DNA from: Ryuthela nishihirai
Taxonomy: Eukaryota > Arthropoda > Arachnida > Araneae > Heptathelidae
DNA length: 64,000 nt
NCBI GenBank assembly: GCA_038380435.1
Contig: JAWZYU010000034.1
Coordinates: 38,998,901-39,062,900, forward strand
Direction of reading: 5' to 3'
The notes below the pieces were generated by a model. It was not told the DNA's origin. It saw only the letters and a program-made list of their open reading frames with translations, and searched no databases. The translations under genes were made by a program, and so were the position numbers. Of the stretch, positions 41,177 through 51,935 are shown piece by piece. Positions within the stretch are counted from its first letter, which is position 1. The number at the start of each line of letters is the position of its first letter.

Positions 41177-41902
41177 ATGAACCAGCAATCTACTGGGGAC
41201 CCTAGACCAGCTTCCAGAGGACCTTCAAGCAGTATTCCCTCTTCTACTGCTCCTGACAAGACGAGCTGTCAACTGTCATCTCATCAGCCCATGCAGGTCT
41301 GTATGCCGTCTGTGAGTGGGGCCAGTACTAGTGCTAGTGCTGATGGCCAGGCGAATTTATCATCTCACAAACTTACTCTTTCTGATAGAAGTATTTCGGT
41401 GCCTAATTTAACTAAATCAACCCACACCACCCATCAGCAAATTTCCGCTAGCCACGCCCAATTAACCCACACCCAAAATAACCCACAAAATTTAACACAA
41501 GAAACTACACAGGAAAACATGCAAACCCATGATAGCGAGAACAACTGGACTGTTGTCAAAAACAGAAAACGCTGCAGACACCCCTCAAATTCTTCTGATA
41601 ATGATACTGTCTTTGACTGCACTCCAGATCATGATTATGTACCAGTGCTCCTCTTTTCCAACCCCACCTCGACCCTAAAAAAGCTCAACATAAATGCGTT
41701 AACCAAACAAATAAATTCTCACATCGAAAAACCCCTGGATGCCAGATTCACCCACAGGGGGGAGTATCTGGTACATGTCAGAAACCTTGCCCAAGCTAAA
41801 ACTCTCATGGCTGTCAAATACATAAACAACATCCCCATTAGCACAAAATTCCCGGAGTCATACAATAAACCCTATGGCTCCATAGAAGGAGTAGATAAAT
41901 GA
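41177..41902 (+). pseudogene. LINE ORF1 (gag-like), N-terminal half
   Basis: A 241-codon frame: a Ser/Thr/Gln-rich low-complexity N-terminus (residues 1-115), a WTVVKNRKR box, then the start of the gag fold (VLLFSNPTSTLKKLNINALT, FTHRGEYLVHVRNLAQAKTL, ISTKFPESYNKPYGSIEGV). It ends at TGA 41900-41902, in the middle of what related gag proteins have as one domain. The second half follows in a different frame, with ATGA overlap. Most simply this is one ORF1 broken by a one-base shift. The product would be the RNA-binding chaperone of the retrotransposon particle. Confidence 0.85.
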
Positions 41903-42846
41903 CGCCTTACATCCTAGATGCCTTACAAGAGTATGACGTTCATAAAATCAAAAGAATTACATATGCTCATCACACAATGGAAGGAAACATTATCTGGAGA
42001 AATACTGATAAAGTTATACTCTATTTTAATTCCCTACCACTCCCAAACTCTGTAGAACTTGGAATTCATACCTTCCAGGTCACACCCTACACCAACCCTC
42101 CCCCACAGTGTTTCAAATGCCAACGTCATGGGCACATAATCAATATTTGTCGAAGTGCAGCACGTTGTAAATACTGTGCCCAATCACATCTCTCACAAGA
42201 ATGCAAGAGAGACCAACCCCTGCTTTGCTGTAACTGTGGAGGGGCACATGTTGCATCTTATGGAAAGTGCCCAGCTAGACTTAGAGCCATCCAAGTCAAA
42301 ACAGCTGCCACCACCTCCACACCCACCCTAACACAAAAAATCACACCACACCCCAACATAACTCCAACAGTGGCAGCCACCTACACAACACCAAAGACTC
42401 TCCTCCCAACACCGGTCAACATACCAAACACAGCTCAGAAAAAAATTTCTGCTCCATCCAGACCCACCACTACACCTACTGTGGCCCTCCCCCCACACAC
42501 TATTTCAACTTCAAACTTCCCACCACTTCCCACCAACAAAACTCACAATACCAGCTCATCTGATGAGGACATCCATAAGCAACCCTTAACACAGCAGTCT
42601 CTCCCTCCCCCTTCACCCAAATTCTCTACCAGAAGGGCCAAGTCAAACTACTTGAGAAGGACCAGAGCAAAAAAGAACACCTCACCCAAATCGAAACCCA
42701 CCTACACCCCACAAAACACCCTGGTCTCACATCTCATTCAATTACTTGTTCCCCTTATTGATGCCCTTCTGCGTCCTAAAACCAGATCCCCACAATTAAA
42801 CATTGCCCTGCAAGCCATCTTGGCTCTGCTCCACCAACTTAATTAA
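41899..42846 (+). pseudogene. LINE ORF1 (gag-like), C-terminal half with three zinc knuckles
   Basis: A 315-codon frame continuing the gag domain (LDALQEYDVHKIKRITYAHH), then three CCHC knuckles at about residues 73-130: CFKCQRHGHIINIC (CX2CX4HX4C), CKYCAQSHLSQEC (CX2CX3HX4C) and CCNCGGAHVASYGKC (CX2CX3HX6C). This triple arrangement is typical of I- and Jockey-lineage gags. A Thr/Pro-rich tail follows, with a basic patch (RRAKSNYLRRTRAKK), then a short hydrophobic end. The ATG at 41899 overlaps the previous stop; whether it is ever used is unknown. Confidence 0.85.
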
Positions 42847-45172
42847 TTTCCCCTCTCTCGCACACTTGCTACAGTTCCTTTCCTTTCCCCCCTGACACTA
42901 CACCTAATTACACATGCATCCAATGGAACTGTCGATCCCTCACAAACAAAATCCCTGACATTAAATCAATCACTGACCAACACATTGTTCCCATTCTGGC
43001 AATTAATGAGGCCAAATTGCCAGATAACTTTCAATTTAGACCCTACATAATACACAAAGCCATTACAGACAAAACCTATTCAAACTCTACCACACTAGTA
43101 CACAAAAAATTCCCACACTGCATCATACCAATCACCACTAAATACACTTACATGGACAGAGTTGGAGTTAATATTAAAATCCAAAACACTATCTTTAACA
43201 TATACAATACATACTTTTACCCACATGAAAACATAAACTCCAACACACTAATTGATGACTTCACACATATTTTTTCCCTCTCCCCAGGACCTAATATTGT
43301 TCTGGGAGATTTTAATGCCCACAACATCCTCTGGGGTAGCAAACATACCAACCTCAGGGGCACAATCATTGAAACTTTCACACAACATTTCAACTTGGCT
43401 ATACATAATGATGGTTCACCCACCTTCACCCGAATCCCCTATGAGTCTGTTCTTGACCTCACACTCTCCACTCCTGATATATCCTCCATCATCACATGGC
43501 AGGTACATCACTCATCATGGAATAGTGACCATTACCCCATATTCATCACACTACAAGGATTCAAACCCTCAGCATACAAAACACATAAACACATAAACTG
43601 GCACAAATTCTCCACCACTTGTGAAACCTCCATTAATACTCAAACACCACACAATACCACCTCCCTTTATACATGTATTAAACAAAGCTTACAAGCAAAC
43701 ACATTTACAACCAAACACATGACTGGATACACCAAACATCACCCCGAAATCATCACCCAACTGCAAATAAGGAGAAAAACAGAGGACCCAGCCAGGAGAC
43801 ACCCCACTGTACCTGCCATCAACACATTCAACAAAGCCAATGCTAAGCTAAGAAGAACAAGATTAAACGTCAAAAGAAAGGAGTGGAGAAACTTCTGTAA
43901 CAACATCAGCCCCAGAATAGACTCTCCCCTAATTTGGTCAACAATAAGAACACTCAGGACCCAGGCTCAACCTTTAGCCCCTTGGCACTCATATTTATGG
44001 AAATATTCACTTTCCGCTAAACAAGGGGCTAACAACATTGCAATTCAGCTAACCACCACCCCCGCCCATGCCAACACACCTACCTACCAGCTGCATTGCA
44101 CCCACATGAATGACACAATTAAACAAATGATACCATGCAAACTACCCGCACTCAACACACCCTTCACACCCAACGAACTTATCACAGCCATACACCAGGC
44201 CAATAAAAAAAGCACACCTGGCCCTGACAACATCACCTATAACACTATAAAAAACTTTGGCACAAAAACACTAAGCACATTGCTTAACATATACAATGAA
44301 TGCTGGAACTCTCACACCATCCCCACTGAATGGGAAGATATACACATCCCAATTTTGAAACCACAAAAACCAGCATCAGAAATTTCTTCTTATCGACCAA
44401 TTGCATTAACATAATGTATACTCAAAGTTCTAGAAAGAATGGTGCTCTCCAGACTAAAATTCTTCCTCCAACAAACAAATACACTCCCCACTTGCCAAAC
44501 TGGCTTTAGAGAGCACAGGTCAACCACAGATAATTTCTTTGACATTATCACATCTGCTGAACTTGCCTTAAATAAAAAAGGAATTCTTTGTTGTGTCTTT
44601 CTAGACCTCACCTCTGCTTTTGATACTGCCTCACACACCAGCATACTCTACAAATTACATCAACTAGGCATCACAGGAAACATTTTTGAATTTTTTAAAA
44701 ATTTCCTCACACACAGAAAAATTATAGTCAAGCTGGGGACTACCCTATCTGACCCACATAAACTCAACAGAGGATTACCACAGGGCAGTGTGGTTTCCCC
44801 CACATTATTCAACATCTTACTACATGACCTCCCAACCATTTTCAACAATAAAATCAGATGCTCCATCTTTGCAGATGATATAGTGCTCTGGACCTTTGGA
44901 ACTAACATCAACAGCATACAAACCACATTACAAAATGCAGTCAACCAGGTTCTTAACTTTACTACAAAATGGGGACTTGCCATCTCAGCACCTAAATCTG
45001 CGGTCTTACCCATTACACGTAAACACTTACCTACCAATTCACCAAATATTACAATTGACAATTGCACCATTCCCACTGTCACCCATTACAAATATTTAGG
45101 GCTAACTATAGACCGTAAGCTTACCTGGAAACAACACATTAATAACATTAAATCCACATGCATTGGAGCATA

Positions 45173-45380
45173 AAATAAATAAATAAATACCCCCTCAAGC
45201 AGCTGCTTGCCACAGAGGTCTGACAGGAGCCTGTCAGTTTATATGCCATAGTAGAAGGTCTGAGAGGATGGCAGGACCTCAGCAGAAAAACGGCACAAAC
45301 AGCCATGCCTTACCCGGGGCTCGAACCCAGGTCCCTTAGGTCAGTAGCCAAGCGCGCTAACCACTCGGCCATGGGACGGC
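45173..45380 (-). repeat. SINE-B, full-length, 14-bp target duplication, inside LINE ORF2
   Basis: Flanked by TGCATTGGAGCATA at 45159-45172 and 45381-45394. On the minus strand: a tRNA-like head (ATGGCCGAGTGGTTAGCGCG; B box GGTTCGAGCCC), the SINE-B body, then a tail of ATTT units. The head resembles a class II (Ser/Leu type) tRNA 5' half. This is the youngest-looking SINE-B in the window and defines the family's full length at about 208 bp. Confidence 0.95.
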
Positions 45381-46722
45381 TGCATTGGAGCATACAACAT
45401 ATTAAATTCCATCACAAGAGTGTCATGGGGGGCCAGCGATAAAGTAATGCTTACTTTCATCAAAGCATTTATCAACTCTAGACTAGAGTATGGCCTCCCA
45501 GCACTCAACACTGCTTCAAACACACAAATCAATAAAATTGAAACTCTGCAAACACGCACCATCAGACTTGCCCTGGGTCTTAAAGCTGGCTGCCCAAACC
45601 TCGCCACTTGGGCAGAAGCTAACATGCCACCTCTAACAATCAAAAGACACCTCCTCACATGCAAACACTACATCAAACTTAAACACTACAATCCCACTCA
45701 CCCAGCCATACTTAGAATTGAATCCACCACTAACTCTACTACCACAGCACAAATAATAAAAAAAAACACACTTTACCCCACTTGGCAACAAATTAAACCC
45801 TATAAACTCACACAAACACTTCCCTATTGGTTACTTAAAAAACCAAACATTCACCTCACTCTACCACACATCACCAAAAAAAAAAGCTCACCTCCCCATT
45901 GAACTAAAAATTGCTGCAGACAACTTAATCACACAACTATCAGACACTGACCATACAATTTACACTGATGGATCTCATATTCCACACACCACCTCTGGCT
46001 CTGCTGCTTTTTACACCCCTTCCACCAAATTCTCTTATGTTATAAAATTAAATCATGCTGAAAATAGCACCTCTTCAGAGCTAGCAGCAATACATATCAC
46101 ATTAGGCTGGGCCACCCACCTCAACAAACAACACATTAACATAATCACAGACTCAAGGCCTGCATTACAACTCATTAACAGACTAACAGTAGATGCATCA
46201 CAGAACCATTCCCTTTTCCACATACAAAACATAGCACACAACATTATAGACAAAGGAAACACCCTATCATTTTACTGGATTCCCTCCCATTGCAACATCA
46301 TCCATAATGAGACTGTTGACTCACTTGCTAAACAAGGCCTCACACTCACAACCCCAAATTACCACACTGTCACTACATGCAAACATCACATAAGAGAATA
46401 CACAAAATTTTTTTATCACACATGGACCCAGAATTGGGTCCAACACACTACAGATAAAAACACATTCAGAGCCACAATTGCACCCTCTCCAAACACACTA
46501 CATCTTAACTACCTATCCAGAAGGGCCCAAACAGCAATACACAGACTCCGAACTGGCTGAGCGAACATCAACAAAGACTTATTTATGATTAGAAAAATAC
46601 ATTCTGCACTCTGCCCAAACTGCCAAGTGATAGAGGATATCCCCCACTACCTACTACACTGTCAAATATACAACACACAAAGACATACCCTCTATCACAA
46701 ACTTGCTACACTTGGAGTCACC

Positions 46723-47014
46723 TCCGCAAAATTCCCCGCCCTGCCCACGGTCAGTAGGGGACATCGATGGGCTTGGAAAGGTCGCCGTCCATCGGATGGG
46801 ACGTTAAGCCGTGGCCCCGTGTGCGGGAGAGCCATACCCTGTGCACGTTAAAGAACACGCTGGATGGCCTTGACGGGAGGCTACCATCTGTCTTCCAACA
46901 GCTGTTCCAGTGGGTCCCCTCCCCCAACCTTCTCTGAACCTTCGGGGTCCATGTGACCTGGCCATTTAGCCCATGGTGTGCAAAAAAGTGTCGCTCAGAG
47001 GTAAAACAACACAA
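46723..47014 (+). repeat. SINE-A, headless, 12-bp target duplication, inside LINE ORF2
   Basis: Flanked by CTTGGAGTCACC at 46711-46722 and 47015-47026. It starts TCCGCAAAATTCCCC and lacks the tRNA-like head. Insertion into the last coding part of ORF2 separates LGVT from TFTLQTILNP. Confidence 0.95.
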
Positions 47015-47128
47015 CTTGGAGTCACCACATTCACCTTACAGACCATCCTAAACCCCACCCATACAAAGGCAAAATCACATTTCAGGGCCCTGGCCCATTT
47101 CATACAAAGTACTGGCAAAATCCTTTAA

Positions 47129-47399
47129 CCCTCCAACTTCCTACAGACTCTCCATCTCAATATGTGAAATTCGACTCACCTCCCTGCAGACACCTCCTAC
47201 TCAAAAGATCCAGTTGCCAAAAAGATCCAAAGGGACAAAAAAGATCCAGTACAGGGACAAAAAAGAAGCATTTTGGACACATTATTGCACCACCTTATTT
47301 CCCTAGTGCAATTGTATTGATGTTTTCAAATATATATATATATAATTATACTCTGTAACAATAGACTAGAACTCCCAAAGTACCCTTTTTCAAAAATAA
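47129..47399 (+). other. Probable LINE 3' untranslated region and its end
   Basis: Sequence after the ORF2 stop, with short repeats of AAAGATCCA/GGGACAAAAA (47205-47270) and a TATATA run near 47330. No poly(A) or CAACC tail was found, so the LINE's 3' end is uncertain. Confidence 0.4.
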
Positions 47400-47640
47400 T
47401 TACTAGTGGTGGCAAACCATCTGCCTGACCAATTTTCATCACTTTAGTTTTCTCTCTGTTTATAACCAAACCTACTATACTACCAGTTTCATCAACAGCT
47501 CGAATGAAAGAGTTCATCTCATGAACATCATTTGCCAAAAGAGCTAAATCATCAGCATATTGTAAATCAGAAATTTTAAGATCTGCAGACCATTTTAGGC
47601 CAGCCTTAATTGCAACAGATTCGGGGCGATTTTGAATATT
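47400..47640 (-). pseudogene. Reverse transcriptase fragment with YADD box
   Basis: On the minus strand: GLKWSADLKISDLQYADDLA, then ANDVHEMNSFIRAVDETGS and GLVINREKTKVM. YADD is the catalytic box of non-LTR reverse transcriptases. It overlaps in sequence with the start of the fragment at 1363-2150 (a few differences) and is the same family, distinct from the LINE at 41-47 kb. It breaks off at both ends. Confidence 0.85.
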
Positions 47641-48442
47641 TTCCTTGTACCCTTCTTATCAACTCCCGGCCAACATGGGCCACACAGTGATCACACACGC
47701 TACAATTTTCACTCCCAGAATTTTACTCCAAATCTCTCCCCTCTCTACCCCCTTGCCACAAAACTACGACGCAGCACTTCCTTGGCATCAAACTTCAACC
47801 ACCTCCTTCATTATTAGGCGGCCTGCGGCCAAAAGCCTATCGCCAACATGTAGGGGTCGCTAGCACTTCATTGTACTGGTCCCTACTTTTTGACGCATAC
47901 AAAAAAAAAAAAACTTTTTCTCGTGAACCAGATGATAAAGGGGCCAAGGTCCCTTTTACAAAATGGTCCAGTTTTTAAAGAAGGATGTTAGACTCTAACT
48001 ATACAGGACCTCTAGGCTGAACTAAAGAAATCAAATTCCAAATGTTAAAGCAAGGAAGGGATGACTACCATATTACACATACACACCTATGACGTCCAAA
48101 GTATTACGTTAAAAGATAACGCCACCTATTACGTTTTTGGATAAGATAGTGGATTTCTTTTCTTAGAGAGATTACATTTCTTAGTTAAAGAAGATACCAT
48201 ATAATAGATAGAGCATATGTATCGGACAAAGTTTCTAATTATAATAGGTGGATATTCTAATAAATACTGGAACACGCTAATGTGAAAACTTCAGTATAGA
48301 GGGAATGATGGTCGGCAAGATTTTTACAGGGGTATGTGCAAAAAAAAAATCAGTGTTTCAAGTTGCAAATATTTAGATCGAGCCATTAAAATTTTAATAA
48401 GCGCAGTTGCGAATACTGCAATCCTGCATATATCATACAATA
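47641..48442. other. Unassigned sequence
   Basis: 47641-47880 is C-rich on the plus strand like the LINE (CCCCTCTCTACCCCCTTGCC) and may be a piece of LINE 3' region. GGCGGCCTGCGGCCAAAAGC at 47817 is unusually GC-rich. The rest (47890-48440) has no recognised family. Confidence 0.35.
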
Positions 48443-48560
48443 ATTCTGCTGAGGTCCTGCCATCCTCTCAGATCTCCTACTGTGGCATATAAACTGACAG
48501 GCTCCTGTCAGACCTCTGTGGCAAGCAGCTGCTTGAGGGGGTATTTATTATTTTTATTAA
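48443..48560 (+). repeat. SINE-B, headless copy
   Basis: TTCTGCTGAGGTCCTGCC, CTGACAGGCTCCTGTCAGAC, GCAAGCAGCTGCTTGAGGGG and the ATTTATT tail. The tRNA-like head is missing. Confidence 0.9.
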
Positions 48561-49074
48561 TGTAACTAAAGATGCTCAAAAACAAACGAAAACAAAAAAA
48601 AGAAAGTTATTATTAAAAATGACAAGTTTTATTTTTCATATTAAATAATATGTTTCCGAAAACAAAAGTAAAATTTAAAAAAAAATTCAGATTACAATTC
48701 ATTAAGGAAGAAACGACAATATTTTCCCGTATTGCTGCGTTTATGCGCATTTTTCTGTTCTAGTTAAACCCACACAAAAAGTTGGCGCAAAACATGTTCC
48801 ATTAATAACTCTTCCCATCGATAAGTTCATTCATAGCTTTTCAAGTTAACGTACTACTCCAATCAGATTTAATCTACGACATCCGTATGTCCATTGATAA
48901 CTTCATTCATAGCTTTCCACCGTACTACTCACAACGTATTCTCCATTCCCAAGATAAGGCAACGGCAGCGCCCCCAGAAATATCGGACACTTTTTGAGGA
49001 ATAACTCACGACCCACGGCAGATAAGAACCTGATCTGTTACCCCAGCATGGCTAGATCTGAGTGGGACCACCCC
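48561..49074. other. Nothing recognised
   Basis: No gene. A small direct repeat (TTCATTCATAGCTTT near 48827 and 48904) is the only structure seen. Confidence 0.4.
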
Positions 49075-49836
49075 ACCGAATTTGAATTGGGTTGGGTTGT
49101 TTTATTTCTAAGGGACACTTTTTTGCACACCATGGGCTAAATGGCCAGGTCACAAGAACCCCGAAGGCTCAGAGAAGGTTGGGGGAGGGGACCCACTGGA
49201 ACAGCTGTTGGGAGACTCCCGTCAAGGCCATCCAGTGTGTTCTTTAACGTGCACAGGGTATGGCTCTCCCGCACACGGGGCCACGTCTAACGCCCCATCC
49301 GAAGGACGGCGGCCTTTCCAAGCTCATCGGTGTTCCCTGCTGACCGTGGGGAGTTTTGCGGAAATATTCTCAACGCTGACCTAGCTGGGACACGAACCTG
49401 GGAACTGCAGATTACGAGCTTGGCACGCTACTGACTGAGCCACCCCCACCGAATTTGGGTTGGGTTGTTTTACCTCTGAGCGGCACTTTTTTGCACACCA
49501 TGGGCTAAATGGCCAGGTCACATGGACCCCGAAGGCTCAGAGAAGGTTGGGGGAGGGGACCCACTGGAACAGCTGTTGGGAGACAGATGGTAGCCTCCCG
49601 TCAAGGCCATCCAGCGTGTTCTTTAACGTGCACAGGGTATGGCTCTCCCGCACACGGGGCCACGTCTAACGCCCGATCCGAAGGACGGCGGCCTTTCCAA
49701 GCTCATCGATGTTCCCTGCTGACCGTGGGGAGTTTTGCGGAGATAATCTCAACGCTGACCCAGCTGGGACACGAACCTTGGAACTACAGATTACGAGCTT
49801 GGCACGCTACCGACTGAGCCACCCCCACCGAATTTG
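49075..49836 (-). repeat. Tandem pair of SINE-A with three copies of the target site
   Basis: Two head-to-tail minus-oriented copies (49085-49447 and 49458-49826), with ACCGAATTTG before, between and after (49075, 49448, 49827). Both share the same private changes (CCACGTCTAACGCCC, GTTCCCTGCTGACCGTGGGG), so they arose by duplication of one insertion with its target site. The first copy lacks part of the ACAGATGGTAG box. Confidence 0.93.
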
Positions 49837-50255
49837 GGATTGATCGTTCAAGTACCTGCTTGCCCCCAGGGAAACTGACAATTTATGCTACCGATAATGT
49901 CGCACGTGTGCATACATTTTCTTCTACAATATCATTTCAAATTCTTTTATGTCTTTAAAGGTCTTTAATATACATTTATTTTCACTAGATATTTCCACTT
50001 AACCCCCTGGAAAAATGAGTTGCGTTGAGAATAAGGGTCAGAAAGGGGACACCATTGGCTTAAAAATGCCTCGTCAGTCGAATGTCGTGATAACGTTAAA
50101 GAACTTGCCACGCCCCCTGCTTACACCCTTGACAGAGGGTATTCTATATACTTCGGGAATAGGTACCATGAAAATGCGAGTTTAGAAAAACGACCTACAT
50201 CAGACATTTATCCCTTCATATGAATTCATGTAAACGGTTATCAAGTTAACGGTTA
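49837..50255. other. Nothing recognised except a GACGTTAA-like box
   Basis: 50039-50115 (GAAAGGGGACACCATTGGC, GATAACGTTAAAGAAC) looks like a highly decayed SINE-A central piece. No gene. Confidence 0.4.
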
Positions 50256-50302
50256 CAAAGTTATCGATGTAACGGATGTAATCCGTAACATCGATAACTT
50301 TG
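50256..50302. repeat. 22-bp hairpin with 3-base loop
   Basis: 50256-50277 and 50281-50302 are complementary with a single mismatch. Further TTAACGG/GTTAACGG repeats lie just upstream. Confidence 0.85.
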
Positions 50303-50358
50303 CTTACGAGACGCAGAACGGAAATTTTATCCGCATAAGATACAATAGAGTTAACTAG

Positions 50359-51132
50359 TGATAGGGGGCGGGGTGGTTCAATCGGCAGCGCGCCAGGCTG
50401 GTAAATCGCAGTTCCCAAGTTCGAGTCAGCTGGATCAGTGTTGAGATTTTTCTCCTCAAAACTACCCACTGTCAGTAGGGGAACAGTGATGAGCTTGGAA
50501 AGCCGCCGTCCGTTGGATGGGACGTTAAGCCGTGGCCCCGTGTGCGGGAGAGCCATACTCTGTGCACTTTAAAGAACAGACTGGATGACCTTGACGGGAG
50601 GCTATCATCTGTCTCCCAACAGCTGTTCCAGTGCATCCTTCCCCCAATCTTCTCTGAGCTTTAGGGGTCTTGTGACCTTGCCATTTTGCCCATGGTGTGC
50701 AAAAAAGCCGCTCAGAGGTTGGGTTGGGTTGTTTTACCTCTGAGCGGCACTTTTTTGCACACCATGGGCTAAATTGCCAGGTCACATGGACCCCGAAGGC
50801 TCAGAGAAGATTGGGGGAGGGGACCCACTGGAACAGCTGTTGGGAGCCAGATGGTAGCCTCCCGTCAAGGCCATCCAGCATATTCTTTAACGTGCACAGG
50901 GTATGGCTCTCCCGCACACGGGGCCACGGCTTAACGTCCCATCCGACGGACGGCGGCCTTTCCAAACCCATCGGTGTCCCCTACTGACCGTGAGCAGGGT
51001 GGGGAATTTTGCGGAGATAAATCTCAACGCTGACCCAGCTGGGACTCGAACCTGAGAACTACAGATTACGAACCTGGCGCGCTACCGACTGAGCCACACC
51101 CGCCCCCCGCTCAGAGGTAAAACAACCCAACC
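50359..51132 (+). repeat. SINE-A with a second SINE-A inserted in its tail
   Basis: Outer plus-oriented copy 50359-50718 and 51107-51132, with AACTAGT at both outer flanks (50352-50358, 51133-51139). The inner copy is separate. Confidence 0.88.
50719..51106 (-). repeat. SINE-A, full-length, inserted in a SINE-A tail
   Basis: Flanked by CCGCTCAGAGG at 50708-50718 and 51107-51117, a sequence that is itself part of the outer SINE's 3' end. The same target was used at 59738. Confidence 0.94.
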
Positions 51133-51139
51133 AACTAGT

Positions 51140-51930
51140 TCTTTTCATCGACTGGAACATTTTCGTTTTTCCACCTTCATATCATGAGTCAGAATTCAAT
51201 TCGAAAAGATGTTTTTCGGCCCTTAATTTCCAACGAATTAGGTTGGCTAGAGGCCTCCACCTTCCATATCTCATGAGCCCACAAAGTTAGAAAATGATCC
51301 TGGAACTGATAGCAAGCAGTTATTAAGGAAGAATGTACATAAAGAAACTAAGTGTGATGGTGATAAAGTATGTTTCTTTTTATTCTGAATTTTATCAGTG
51401 CGTTCAATGTCCATATGCTTTCGAAATATAAGGGATACCTTGATTATAGGTTCTAAAATGGTTGATTACTCCGATTTCACCACAACTATATCGCACCATA
51501 TAGCAGTCCTATCAGCAATGACATGGAGCCTCTCTATCTTAAGATATATATTTGGTCTTTAGGTAGTGAAGGAATCTTAAATGAATGTTTCAATATTTAG
51601 TGGCGTTATTATTACATATCTGCTTTGATTGTAAGGCAGTCACCATGAAACCTGTGTTGTTGGTGGCTACAGGTTTTAAGATGGCCGCAATACGAAATTC
51701 CCGGAGATAATAATTGTCGGTCGTAACCTGAGGTTTACGTTTTATCCTCAACTTTGTCAGCGTTGAGGTTTTTTGCGGTTTGTTTGCGCTTATACTTGTA
51801 AAAGAAGCACAAGAGGATATGCATGGCTTGAAAAAAAATCAATGTTAAGTCTGCAGAAAAACCTTGAGGGCGTTAAAAAAAACTGCTGAAGTCGTGAAAA
51901 CTGTTATGACAACTGTTCCACAAACTTCTT
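51140..51930. other. Nothing recognised
   Basis: Non-repetitive as far as visible, with no gene-like open frame. Confidence 0.4.
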
Positions 51931-51935
51931 CCTAA

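Larger units (their letters stand above)
42843..47128 (+). pseudogene. LINE ORF2: endonuclease, reverse transcriptase, RNase H
   Basis: ORF2 is open from 42843 but has no ATG before the endonuclease. Endonuclease: CIQWNCRSL (42914 on), LAINEAKL, VLGDFNAHNILWGS, and NSDHYPIFITL. Reverse transcriptase: SYRPIALT (44390), FLDLTSAFDTASH (44600), GLPQGSVVSPTLFNILL (44773), FADDIVLW (44868, catalytic) and YKYLGLTID. Then the thumb region SRLEYGLPALNTA. RNase H: TIYTDGSHI (45958), SSELAAIHI, ITDSRPALQLI, YWIPSHCNI and NETVDSLAKQG. A C-terminal CPNC...HYLLHC zinc motif follows near 46615-46660. TAA at 47126-47128. Breaks: stop at 44412-44414 in frame; a SINE-B insertion at 45173; a one-base shift at an A run about 45876-45886; stop TGA at 46558-46560 (a CGA to TGA change would explain it); a SINE-A insertion at 46723. 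Gag knuckles plus RNase H place it in the I-like group. Confidence 0.92.

Noticed and set aside
44660..45082. 140-codon open frame antisense to the LINE reverse transcriptase
   Set aside because: Shadow of the real frame; it exists because the sense strand is G-poor and codes for conserved motifs.
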